In this document: in pieces, positions 16,900 to 24,251 of the stretch
Layout: each line of letters begins with the position of its first letter
How positions within the stretch are numbered: the stretch's first letter is position 1
DNA from: an uncultured Oscillospiraceae bacterium
GTDB lineage: Bacteria > Bacillota > Clostridia > Oscillospirales > Oscillospiraceae
Assembly: GCA_947169975.1 (NCBI GenBank)
Contig: CAMVRT010000001.1
Location: forward strand, 124,001 to 188,000
DNA: 64,000 nt
Reading direction: 5' to 3'
The notes under the pieces: model-generated
The model's database searches: none
What the model was told of the DNA's origin: nothing
What the model saw: only the letters and a program-made list of their open reading frames with translations
Position numbers and translations under genes: made by a program

Positions 16900-17466
16900 T
16901 TATGCCAGCTTTTTGAAAATGGTCATTTCCACGTCCGAACCGCGGATGCTGACCTTGACATCGTCCGCCACATGGGCAACAACGGATTTTTCCAGCTCAT
17001 CCCATGCCTCCGCGGCGCCTTCCCGATCCTGCTGGATAAACTGCCGGACCTGTGTCTGATAGGTGTGCAGCGTCCAGGTCATGTCGTGGTCGGGGCCCGG
17101 ATCAAAAAACAGCGGCGCGTCATCCACAGGCTCAAAAAAGGCGCGGATCTTACCCATAAAGCCGCGATGTGCCTCGTTCCGGCCGCTGGTGGACGCAGAG
17201 AGCAGCTTCTCGCGCTTGTCGAAGTTCATGGGTGTTTTGGCGCACAGGTGCAGCTCGTACTGCTCCCCTTCGCTCTCGATCCAGAATCGGCCCTGCATAT
17301 TGCCTGCAATAGCCCGCACCATGCTCATCATCTCTTCCGTCAGAAGGCGCAGATGCAGCGCACCTTTGCGGGACAGGTGCCGGTATACCGCTACACGCTC
17401 CGCCTGATCCAATGCAAGCTCGGTCCGGTCTTCCGTGCTGGAGACCGCAATCACGTCGCTTCTCAT
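16900..17466 (-). CDS. Possible degenerate anti-sigma-type (GHKL) ATP-binding protein
   Basis: The ATG at 17466 has GGAGG 8 bases upstream; the ATG at 17472 is too close to it. The product has 188 residues. The segment LRLLTEEMMSMVRAIAG followed by GRFWIE resembles the helix-strand that carries the N-box in RsbW/SpoIIAB-type ATPases. STSGRNEAHRGFMGKI could be a glycine-rich lid. The canonical Asn and DxGxG are not clear. Position supports the idea: it follows a STAS gene by 14 bases, the RsbV-RsbW order. The assignment is tentative; it may instead be a non-ATPase partner. Confidence 0.45.
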   Translation of the reverse strand: MRSDVIAVSSTEDRTELALDQAERVAVYRHLSRKGALHLRLLTEEMMSMVRAIAGNMQGRFWIESEGEQYELHLCAKTPMNFDKREKLLSASTSGRNEAHRGFMGKIRAFFEPVDDAPLFFDPGPDHDMTWTLHTYQTQVRQFIQQDREGAAEAWDELEKSVVAHVADDVKVSIRGSDVEMTIFKKLA

Positions 17467-17480
17467 CTGCATACCCTCCG

Positions 17481-17780
17481 TTACCTGATCGTCAGGATAT
17501 CCGAAAATCCTGTGACGTCAAAGATTTCCATAACCGTCTCATTGACACCGCAGATCTCCATGGATCCCTGCTTATTCATGGCCTTCTGCGCCCAGAGCAG
17601 CACACGCAGGCCTGCGGAGGAAATGTACTCCAGCTTTTCAAAGTTCAGCGTCAATCCGGTCACCCCATCAAGAGATTCCTTGAGCATCTCCTCCAGGTCG
17701 GGTGCGGACACCGTGTCCAGCCGTCCTTCCAGCATGAAAACAGCCTTTCCGTTCTCAATAGTTTTGGTCGTGTTGAGCAA
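17481..17780 (-). CDS. STAS-domain anti-sigma factor antagonist, TTG start
   Basis: I place the start at TTG 17780, 8 bases after a GGGGG ribosome site. That gives exactly 99 residues (LLNTTKTIENG...) and aligns end to end with the 99-residue STAS at 3014-3313. An upstream ATG would add residues with no counterpart. Motifs: LEGRLDTVSAPDLEEML and LEYISSAGLRVLL with the phosphorylatable Ser. It is the first gene of the kinase/PP2C/vWA operon, so a partner switch may feed into that module. No sigma factor gene is nearby. Confidence 0.88.
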   Translation of the reverse strand: MLNTTKTIENGKAVFMLEGRLDTVSAPDLEEMLKESLDGVTGLTLNFEKLEYISSAGLRVLLWAQKAMNKQGSMEICGVNETVMEIFDVTGFSDILTIR

Positions 17781-18092
17781 TGTGGTTACCCCCTTTTTCA
17801 TCATCAGCGCCGAAAAACGGCTCGCCGACGAGCAGCTCATGGCGAACCACTTTCCAAAGAATCGCTAAATTATTAAGTTATTATACTTGATACCGATGGA
17901 CAATTCAACACAAGCAACCATAATTAGTGAAAATACTCCATCAATATAGTTTATCTGCGAAACGTACGGAAATCTCACCGCAGGATTCCCCTCGACAGCC
18001 ATGATTGTCAGGCGGCAAAAAATGTGGTACACTGTTTTCGACAGGCATACCATGGGCTCCGGGGCATCAATCGCCCCACGGGGGTAAATAAG
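17781..18092. other. Divergent control region of the signalling operon and the Sel1 gene
   Basis: These 312 bases separate the minus-strand operon from the plus-strand Sel1 gene and should hold both promoters. The middle part (about 17870-17970) is AT-rich compared with its surroundings. I see no gene and no clear -35/-10 pair with 17-base spacing. Confidence 0.4.
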
Positions 18093-20057
18093 ATGGATGG
18101 AAATGTGAACGATTTACATAATGTGGAAAATTCGGACAACACGGGGGATCAGGTGGTGTTTTTCGACCCGGAGATGCTGAAGCTGGCCGACCAGCGGCGC
18201 CGCCTGGCGCAGGAGCGGCTGGACGAGTGCCGCCGCGCCGCCGAGAGCGGCGACGCCGGGGCGCAGGTGCAGATGGGATTGAACTGTCTGTTCGGTCTCA
18301 ACGGCACCCAGCGGGATCCGGACCGGGCCTTTGCATGGCTGAGCCGGACAGATACGGACGATCCGGTGGGGCGCTACTGGCTGGCTGTATGCTATGACAA
18401 CGGCATCGGTACGGCTCAGGACAGCGGCAAGGCGTTTGCCCTGTTCCGGCAGGCGGCCGAGGCGGGCTATCCCCCCGCCCTGTGCGATCTGGGCGTGTGT
18501 TACGAGAACGGACAGGGCACCGAAAGGGATATGGACAAGGCCGTGGCCCTCTACAAGGAGTCGGCACGGCGGGGCTATCCCATGGGGCAGTGCAATCTGG
18601 GCACGCTCTACTACTTCGGCGCTGGCGTGCCGCGCCATCACGGCAGGGCCGCCCTTCTCTTTGCCAGGGCTGCGGAGCAGCGGCTGCCCCGGGCGCAGAC
18701 ATTTCTCGGTATGTGCTGCGAGTTCGGGCACGGCGTGCCTCAGGATCTGCGAAAGGCCTTTCTGCTGTATCAGGAGGCCGCGCGGCAGGGTTATCCCGAC
18801 GGAATGTGCTCGCTGGGCGTGCTGTATTACTGCGGAAAGGGCGTAACGAGGGACGGAAAGGCAGCCTTCAACCTGTTCCGTCAGGCAGCGGAGGCTGGTT
18901 TGCCCCGGGCGCAGTTCTTCCTCGGAAAATGCTTTGACACCGGCGTGGGCACCGTGGAGAGCGCCTATGACGCCTTCCGCTGCTATGAGCAGGCCGCAAG
19001 ATCCGGACATCCGGATGCCTTGTTCCAGCTTGGCCTTTGCTGCGTCTGCGGACGCGGAACGCCACCGGACGCCGAGCGCGGCGCCGACTGCTTCCGAAAG
19101 GCCGCCGAGGCCGGAAGCTCCCGGGCTATGGCCCATCTGGGCGTTTGCTACGAGGCGGGCAAGGGCGTGCCGCGGGATCTGGAGCAGGCGGTGACATGGT
19201 ACCGGAGAGCAGCAGAGCGGAACGGTGCAGAGGGGCTTTGCAATCTGGGCGTACTGTACCGCGGCGGCATCGGTGTGACGCAGGACGACGGGAAGGCCGT
19301 GGACTGCTTCCGCAAAGCCGCGCAGCAGGGATTCCTGCGAGCCGTGTTCTTCCTCGGCCTGCACTACGAGGCCGGCAGAGGCGTGCCCCGGGATCCGAAA
19401 AAGGCCGCCGCCCTTTACCGGCAGGCAGCCGAGGGACGGTTCCCCTCCGGACAGCGTGCGCTGGGCGTGTGCTATGAAAACGGCATTGGCGTGGAGAAGG
19501 ATCTCCCCCGGGCGGCCTCCCTCTATGAGCTGGCCTCCCGGCAGGGGGACGTCATCGCCCGGTTCTTCCTGGCCAACCTGCTCTTTACCGGCCGGGGCGT
19601 AAACCGCGATCTGACGCAGGCTGCGCGGCTCTACCGTCTGGCCGCCGATCAGGGGCATCCCGGGGCACAGTGTCAGTACGGCTTCTGCTGTGAGCGGGGG
19701 CTGGGTGTGAGCAAGGATCTGTCCGCCGCCGTTGCCTACTACGAAAAGGCAGCGCAGCAGGGAGAGCGGGCTGCCTGCAACAACCTGGGCTATCTCTGCG
19801 AGAAGGGCCTGGGCTGCACAAAGGATCCCGCCAGGGCCGCGGTGTGGTACCAAAAGGCCAGCGATCTGGGTCTGCCCTTGGCCAGCTTCCATCTGGCCGC
19901 TCTCTACGAAAACGGACTGGGCGTGAAGCGGGACCGGAAACGGGCTATGGCGCTGTATCAGCTGGCGGCCGACGGAGGCGTGGCGCCGGCGGCGGAGGCT
20001 CTGCAGCGAATGCAGGGCGGGCTGCTTTCCCGCGCAAAAAAGCATTTGAAACAGTGA
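18093..20057 (+). CDS. Sel1-repeat (TPR-like) protein
   Basis: The ATG at 18093 follows GGGGGT and gives 654 residues. After about 45 N-terminal residues the protein is a continuous array of about 16 Sel1 repeats of 36 residues. Each resembles AxxxLGxCYExGxGVxxDxxKAxxLYxxAAxxG (for example DLGVCYENGQGTERDMDKAV). The C-terminus is ALQRMQGGLLSRAKKHLKQ. Sel1 solenoids scaffold signalling complexes. There is no signal peptide, so it is cytoplasmic. It stands divergent to the kinase/PP2C/vWA operon and may assemble its components. A near-copy of its last 20 codons is found at 22373-22435. Confidence 0.9.
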   Translation: MDGNVNDLHNVENSDNTGDQVVFFDPEMLKLADQRRRLAQERLDECRRAAESGDAGAQVQMGLNCLFGLNGTQRDPDRAFAWLSRTDTDDPVGRYWLAVCYDNGIGTAQDSGKAFALFRQAAEAGYPPALCDLGVCYENGQGTERDMDKAVALYKESARRGYPMGQCNLGTLYYFGAGVPRHHGRAALLFARAAEQRLPRAQTFLGMCCEFGHGVPQDLRKAFLLYQEAARQGYPDGMCSLGVLYYCGKGVTRDGKAAFNLFRQAAEAGLPRAQFFLGKCFDTGVGTVESAYDAFRCYEQAARSGHPDALFQLGLCCVCGRGTPPDAERGADCFRKAAEAGSSRAMAHLGVCYEAGKGVPRDLEQAVTWYRRAAERNGAEGLCNLGVLYRGGIGVTQDDGKAVDCFRKAAQQGFLRAVFFLGLHYEAGRGVPRDPKKAAALYRQAAEGRFPSGQRALGVCYENGIGVEKDLPRAASLYELASRQGDVIARFFLANLLFTGRGVNRDLTQAARLYRLAADQGHPGAQCQYGFCCERGLGVSKDLSAAVAYYEKAAQQGERAACNNLGYLCEKGLGCTKDPARAAVWYQKASDLGLPLASFHLAALYENGLGVKRDRKRAMALYQLAADGGVAPAAEALQRMQGGLLSRAKKHLKQ

Positions 20058-20062
20058 AAAAG

Positions 20063-20086
20063 CGGTGTGACCCGGAGGTCACACCG
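20063..20086 (+). terminator. Terminator of the Sel1 gene
   Basis: A perfect 10-bp stem CGGTGTGACC/GGTCACACCG with a CGGA loop is followed by TTTTTATT. The same hairpin occurs again at 22438-22467 and 22632-22661. Confidence 0.9.
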
Positions 20087-20197
20087 TTTTTATTAAATGA
20101 GCGCCCAATCCCCCGCATCCGTTTGCAGGCCGCCTCGTCCCGTTTGCCGGGGTGTCTTCCCCGCCGAGAATAAACGGTCGAATTGTGGATAATTTGA

Positions 20198-20226
20198 TTG
20201 AAAAAGAGGGGAATATGTGGTATTAT
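20198..20226 (+). promoter_or_regulatory. Sigma-A promoter for the ABC transporter operon
   Basis: TTGAAA (20198-20203), a 17-base spacer and TATTAT (20221-20226) lie about 75 bases before the ATPase start. Confidence 0.65.
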
Positions 20227-20300
20227 ATAAAAGTTAATCGAGTATTCTCACGATTAAACGAGACCTGCCACACGGCAGAATGCAGAGGGACGAAGAGCGT

Positions 20301-21500
20301 ATGAAGCAATTGAATGTCGCAGACTACTCTTACTTCTTTCAGCAGGCGACGGATCTGTCGGACAAAGAAGCCCGCAGCTTTTTTCTGACGGGCGGCGATC
20401 TGCTTCCGCAAAACGAGCAGCCAGACCTGCGGGGTCATGGAGGCTCTCCCCGTCCTGACAACGCGAAGCACCCCGACGGAGGGGAAATCTCCGCTTCGCC
20501 CGCCGTCTACAGCCCCGCAGGCGGTTTTAAGCCCGCCGGCGGCTTTCGTCCGGCCGGGGGCTTCCGGCCAGGCGGGGACGCCGGGCTGTCTGCGTCCGGG
20601 GATCACGGCAAGAGCTCCCCGTCTTCCGGCAGCGCCGACGGACATGCCCCCACTCCGCCTCCGCGTCCCAAAATCGAGACGCCCGAGGAGGTCGCCATGC
20701 GCGTCAACATCCGGAGTCAAACCGTCCAGATGGGGAGAAAGACTCTGCTGAAGGACGTGAACTTTCAGGTCTCGCGCGGCGACTTCATGCTGATCCTGGG
20801 GGGCTCCGGCGCGGGAAAAACCACGCTGATCCGCTCCATTCTCGGCGAAACCAAGGCGGACGGCTCCATTCAGCTCAACGGCAAAAACCTGTATACCAAC
20901 TTCAAGAGCATGAAGTCGCAAATCGGGCTGGTTCCGCAGTTCTTAACGCTGCGGCTCAACGATACCGTCCTCAGCACAGTCACCGACGCGGCCTATATCC
21001 GTCTGGGCGGCACATTCAGCTCCGCGGAGATCCGCCAGCGGGTGAACCGCGTACTGGATAAGGTGGGCATCACCGATCTGCAGGACAGTCTGATCTCCCA
21101 TTTGAGCGGCGGACAGAAAAAGAAGGTCTCCGTTGCGGTGCAGCTCGTCGGATTCCAGCAGGTTTTTATCTGCGACGAGCCGGACTCCGGTCTGGACGCG
21201 GCGTCCCGGGTGCAACTGATGGAGCTCTTGAAGGAGATCGCCCGCACCGGGAAGATCGTGATGGTCATTACGCACTATCCCGATGACGCCATCGAGCTGT
21301 TCTCCCGCGTCGTCGTCCTGGCAAAGAGCAGCACCGACAAGGCCGGACACCTGGCCTATACCGGCGACGTCGCCGGCGCGCTGCGAACCTTCCATGTGGA
21401 GCATCTGCAGGACATCGTGAAGGAGATCAATCCGCCGTACGAGGGCGGAAAGGGTCTGGCAGACGAATATATCAGACGTTGGAGCGTGACAAGGACATGA
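20301..21500 (+). CDS. ABC transporter ATPase with low-complexity N-terminal extension
   Basis: I prefer the ATG at 20301 (GAGGGA upstream), giving 399 residues; the ATG at 20280 has no ribosome site. The first about 30 residues are helical (KQLNVADYSYFFQQATDLS). A Gly/Pro/Ser-rich segment follows, with short repeats of AGGFRP. The ATPase domain starts near residue 135: Walker A GGSGAGKTT, Q-loop VPQFLTLRL, signature LSGGQKKK, Walker B VFICDEPDSGLDAASR, switch His ITHYPDD. The LSGGQKKK and the long helical insert recall ABCG-type ATPases. It overlaps the permease gene by four bases. Confidence 0.88.
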   Translation: MKQLNVADYSYFFQQATDLSDKEARSFFLTGGDLLPQNEQPDLRGHGGSPRPDNAKHPDGGEISASPAVYSPAGGFKPAGGFRPAGGFRPGGDAGLSASGDHGKSSPSSGSADGHAPTPPPRPKIETPEEVAMRVNIRSQTVQMGRKTLLKDVNFQVSRGDFMLILGGSGAGKTTLIRSILGETKADGSIQLNGKNLYTNFKSMKSQIGLVPQFLTLRLNDTVLSTVTDAAYIRLGGTFSSAEIRQRVNRVLDKVGITDLQDSLISHLSGGQKKKVSVAVQLVGFQQVFICDEPDSGLDAASRVQLMELLKEIARTGKIVMVITHYPDDAIELFSRVVVLAKSSTDKAGHLAYTGDVAGALRTFHVEHLQDIVKEINPPYEGGKGLADEYIRRWSVTRT

Positions 21501-22336
21501 CAGAGGCCGGTTTCTTTCAGCAGGTTTTCATCCTGTTCAACAAAACGGTGCGAATCGCCTGGCGCGAACGCTTCTACAAATCCATCGCCTTTTCTGCCAT
21601 CATCGCCGTGTTGGTCATGGCAGTCGTCGGCGGAGATATGCTGGAGGGCTACGGTGAGACGAGGTCCGGCTTCTTCACGCTGGCATCGGCGTGCATCTGG
21701 ATCGGCATTTTCAACACCATCCAGAGCATCTGCAAGGAGCATGAGATCATCCACGCCGATACACGCAACGGCATGATGCTCTCCGCCTTCGTCACAGCCA
21801 ATGTGATGTGGCAGTTCATCGTCTGCATCCTGGAGGCCGCCGTGATCTACGGCATCAGCGCCGTCTTCGTGTCATACAACACCGACTCGCTGATTTTCGA
21901 CAGCACGGCCGCCGAGTATTTCCTGACCATCTTCCTGCTGCTGTTCGGCTCCGCCTGTCTGGGAATGCTGATCTCCGCCGTGGCAAACAACGGAACCGTT
22001 GCCATGACCATCATGCCGTTCGTTTTGATCCTGCAGCTCATCATGTGCGGCGTTCTGTTTAAGCTGGAAGGGGTCATGGACGTCATCTCCTACATCACCT
22101 TCAGCAAGTGGGGCATGTCCGCCTTTGGCGCGATCTCCGATATGAACGGTCTCATTGACCCGCCGCCCGGGGATCTTGCGACAGAGTTTGGGCAGATACG
22201 CTCCCCTTTTGAGCCCATCGAAGCCTATGATCACACCCCGGAGACACTTCTGACCGCATGGATCTGGCTCGTTGCTGTTACGTTGGGCTGCGCGCTGCTC
22301 ACCACCCTTACCCTGAAGCTGCGCAACCGCGAATAG
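21497..22336 (+). CDS. ABC-2 type transporter permease
   Basis: The ATG at 21497 overlaps the ATPase stop (ATGA), so the two are translationally coupled. The 279 residues hold about six membrane helices with the ABC-2 pattern: an N-terminal amphipathic helix (VRIAWRERFYKS), FNTIQSICKEHEIIHADTRNGM between helices 2 and 3, and a C-terminal helix pair with a loop of about 60 residues. With the ATPase it would form an exporter for lipids, glycans or drugs. Its closeness to the Sel1 gene suggests a link to the signalling island. Confidence 0.88.
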   Translation: MTEAGFFQQVFILFNKTVRIAWRERFYKSIAFSAIIAVLVMAVVGGDMLEGYGETRSGFFTLASACIWIGIFNTIQSICKEHEIIHADTRNGMMLSAFVTANVMWQFIVCILEAAVIYGISAVFVSYNTDSLIFDSTAAEYFLTIFLLLFGSACLGMLISAVANNGTVAMTIMPFVLILQLIMCGVLFKLEGVMDVISYITFSKWGMSAFGAISDMNGLIDPPPGDLATEFGQIRSPFEPIEAYDHTPETLLTAWIWLVAVTLGCALLTTLTLKLRNRE

Positions 22337-22354
22337 GCGAAAGCGGGCAAAAGG

Positions 22355-22435
22355 CTGCCGGTCGGTTCGGAGATGGCTCTGCAGCGGATGCAGGGCGGAC
22401 TGCTGTCCCGCGCAAAAAAACATTTGAAGCAGTGA
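22355..22435 (+). pseudogene. Remnant of a Sel1-protein C-terminus
   Basis: In frame, 22373-22435 encodes MALQRMQGGLLSRAKKHLKQ and a stop, the same as residues 636-654 of the Sel1 protein apart from the first residue. The preceding codons (LPVGSE) resemble the AAE context there. DNA identity continues through the stop into the terminator hairpin. No Sel1 repeats remain upstream, so this is the tail of a lost paralogue, or a duplicated 3' end now serving the permease gene as terminator. Confidence 0.8.
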
Positions 22436-22437
22436 AA

Positions 22438-22467
22438 AAGCGGTGTGACCCGGAGGTCACACCGCTT
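22438..22467 (+). terminator. Terminator hairpin copy left of family 2 repeat
   Basis: These 30 bases are identical to 22632-22661. The stem GCGGTGTGACC/GGTCACACCGC is the terminator expected after the permease and Sel1 remnant. The repeat element begins immediately after it. Confidence 0.85.
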
Positions 22468-22631
22468 CAGTGTGTCGACAAAGTGTCGACACACTGAAGC
22501 GGTAAATTCAGAAACATTGAAAAATGTTTCTGAATATGCATGGATTTCACGTGAAGGGGGACTCCCATCCCCCTTCACAATCCCCCATGCGTGTCGTTGC
22601 CTTTCGTCATATACCCTTTGTCTTCAGTTTG
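22468..22631 (+). repeat. Structured repeat, family 2, copy C, nested in a terminator
   Basis: These 164 bases align over their full length with the reverse complement of 42301-42470. Elements in order: a long hairpin around TGTGTCGACA-AAG-TGTCGACACA (22470-22492); a 12-bp hairpin ATTCAGAAACAT/ATGTTTCTGAAT (22506-22534 region); a stem GTGAAGGGGG/CCCCCTTCAC (22551-22578); an enclosing GCATGG/CCATGC pair; and an end hairpin CTTCA/TGAAG touching the right terminator copy. It has no reading frame. Both flanks carry the same 30-bp terminator sequence. Confidence 0.85.
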
Positions 22632-22661
22632 AAGCGGTGTGACCCGGAGGTCACACCGCTT
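22632..22661. terminator. Terminator hairpin copy right of family 2 repeat
   Basis: This is an exact 30-bp duplicate of 22438-22467, here followed by TTTTG. It lies 15 bases from the convergent HtrA stop and may serve both strands. Confidence 0.85.
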
Positions 22662-22676
22662 TTGTATGATTTGGGA

Positions 22677-24077
22677 TCAGTTGCCCCAGCCGGGGCCGTA
22701 GAAATAGTCGAAGTAGTCCTCCCAGCCGTCAGGGTACTGGGATCCGCCCCAGGGGTAGGACGGCTGCTGCGGCTGCTGCTCCTCCTGGCCGGTGGTGTCG
22801 GGCTGGGCGTCGAAGGTCAGGGGGAGGGTGATATACTCGCCGTCGCGGTAGACGGTGAGCGTCACCGTGTCGCCGGCGCGGTAGCCCTTCTTGACCGCAG
22901 CCAGTTCCTCCATGGAAGTGATCTTCGTGTCATTGATCTTTGTGATCACATCGCCCATTTTCAGGCCGGCCTTTTCACCGGCGCCGCCGGGCACGGTGGA
23001 GAAAACGAACACACCCTTTGTGACGTCGATGCGGTACTGGGCACCCATGGACTCAGTCATGGTGCCGGCAGTGATGGCCATGTATGCCTTGTTGGTCACC
23101 TGTCCGTTCTCCATAATGTCGGTGATGATGGTCTGCACATCGTCCATGGGAATGGCGAAGCCCAGGCCTTCCACCGTGGTGGTGGAGTAGGAGGAGTACT
23201 TGGCGGACACAATGCCCACCACCTCGCCGTACAGGTTCACCAGCGGGCCGCCGGAGTTGCCGGGGTTGATGGAGGCGTCCACCTGGATCATGTTGAAGGG
23301 CGTGCCGTCCACGTTGATGGCACGGTCGCAGCAGGAGACGATGCCCTGGCTCATGGAGAAGGTCAGCTCACCCAGGGGGTTGCCGATGGACAGCACCGTG
23401 TCGCCCACGTTCAGATCGGTGCTGGAGCCCAGGGTAACAGCCTGAAGGCCCGACGCCTTGATCTTCAGCACGGCCACGTCATAGTCGCTGTCGCCGCCCA
23501 CCACCTGGGCATCGTAGGTCTCGCCGCTGTACAGGGTCACCTGAACGGAGGTGGCTCCCTTCACCACGTGGTGATTGGTGACGATATAGCCGTCAGAGGT
23601 GATGATAAAGCCGCTGCCGGCGCTGGCGCTTTCCACCGGCTGGCCAAACACATTGGTGGAGCGGGTGGTGCTGTTGATGGACACCACGGAGTTCACCGCC
23701 GAGGCATAGACCTCCGCGGGGGTCATGAGAGTGTTGCCGTCCACGCGCTTGACCACCACATCTACCGCGCCGCGGCTGCTCTGGCGCACATTGGTGACGG
23801 ACTCATCCTCATCGCTGTCGCTGCGGGCGGCCAGCGCAGCGCCGCCGTAGCCGCACAGTCCGGCCACCACAGCCACCGTCAGCAGCAGAGCCGCTACCTT
23901 TGTGCCGGTGCGGCGGAAAAAGCTCTTCTTCCGGACCGGCGCAGGAGCGTGATACACCGGTGCAGTATAGGCAACGGTCTCCGGCGTGCTCCGGGCCGGT
24001 TCGCCGGCAGACGGCGCCGTATTGGTAAAGCGGTCGCCGCTCTCCGTATAGCCGTATCCGTATTCTTCACTCGTCAT
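22677..24077 (-). CDS. htrA: HtrA/DegP-type membrane serine protease
   Basis: The protein has 466 residues and a strong AAGGAGG ribosome site. A cytoplasmic N-terminus of about 58 residues precedes one membrane helix (59-83) and an extracellular trypsin-like domain with catalytic His170 (TNHHVV), Asp200 (SDYDVAVLK) and Ser275 (NPGNSGGPL). One PDZ domain (about 340-425, VPGGAGEKAGLKMGDVI) follows, then a Gln/Pro/Tyr/Trp-rich tail. It degrades or refolds damaged proteins outside the membrane. It is monocistronic and convergent with the ABC exporter. Confidence 0.95.
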   Translation of the reverse strand: MTSEEYGYGYTESGDRFTNTAPSAGEPARSTPETVAYTAPVYHAPAPVRKKSFFRRTGTKVAALLLTVAVVAGLCGYGGAALAARSDSDEDESVTNVRQSSRGAVDVVVKRVDGNTLMTPAEVYASAVNSVVSINSTTRSTNVFGQPVESASAGSGFIITSDGYIVTNHHVVKGATSVQVTLYSGETYDAQVVGGDSDYDVAVLKIKASGLQAVTLGSSTDLNVGDTVLSIGNPLGELTFSMSQGIVSCCDRAINVDGTPFNMIQVDASINPGNSGGPLVNLYGEVVGIVSAKYSSYSTTTVEGLGFAIPMDDVQTIITDIMENGQVTNKAYMAITAGTMTESMGAQYRIDVTKGVFVFSTVPGGAGEKAGLKMGDVITKINDTKITSMEELAAVKKGYRAGDTVTLTVYRDGEYITLPLTFDAQPDTTGQEEQQPQQPSYPWGGSQYPDGWEDYFDYFYGPGWGN

Positions 24078-24251
24078 AAAAAATGACCTCCTTCTTTCCT
24101 TGCGGTTTTTCTTGTAGGCCGCCGTGTCTTATGATATCATATAGGCATGGCATCCGCCATCTGTTTCTGTGTTCTATCATAGGCAGAAATCTTAAAATAA
24201 TCTTTAATCTTCGTCGGTAATTGTTAACATTTTTGAAACGAGGTGTGCTCC

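Noticed and set aside
18114-20045. A 643-codon open frame on the minus strand across the Sel1 gene
   Set aside because: It mirrors the Sel1 repeats; the plus-strand frame has clear Sel1 motifs and a ribosome site.
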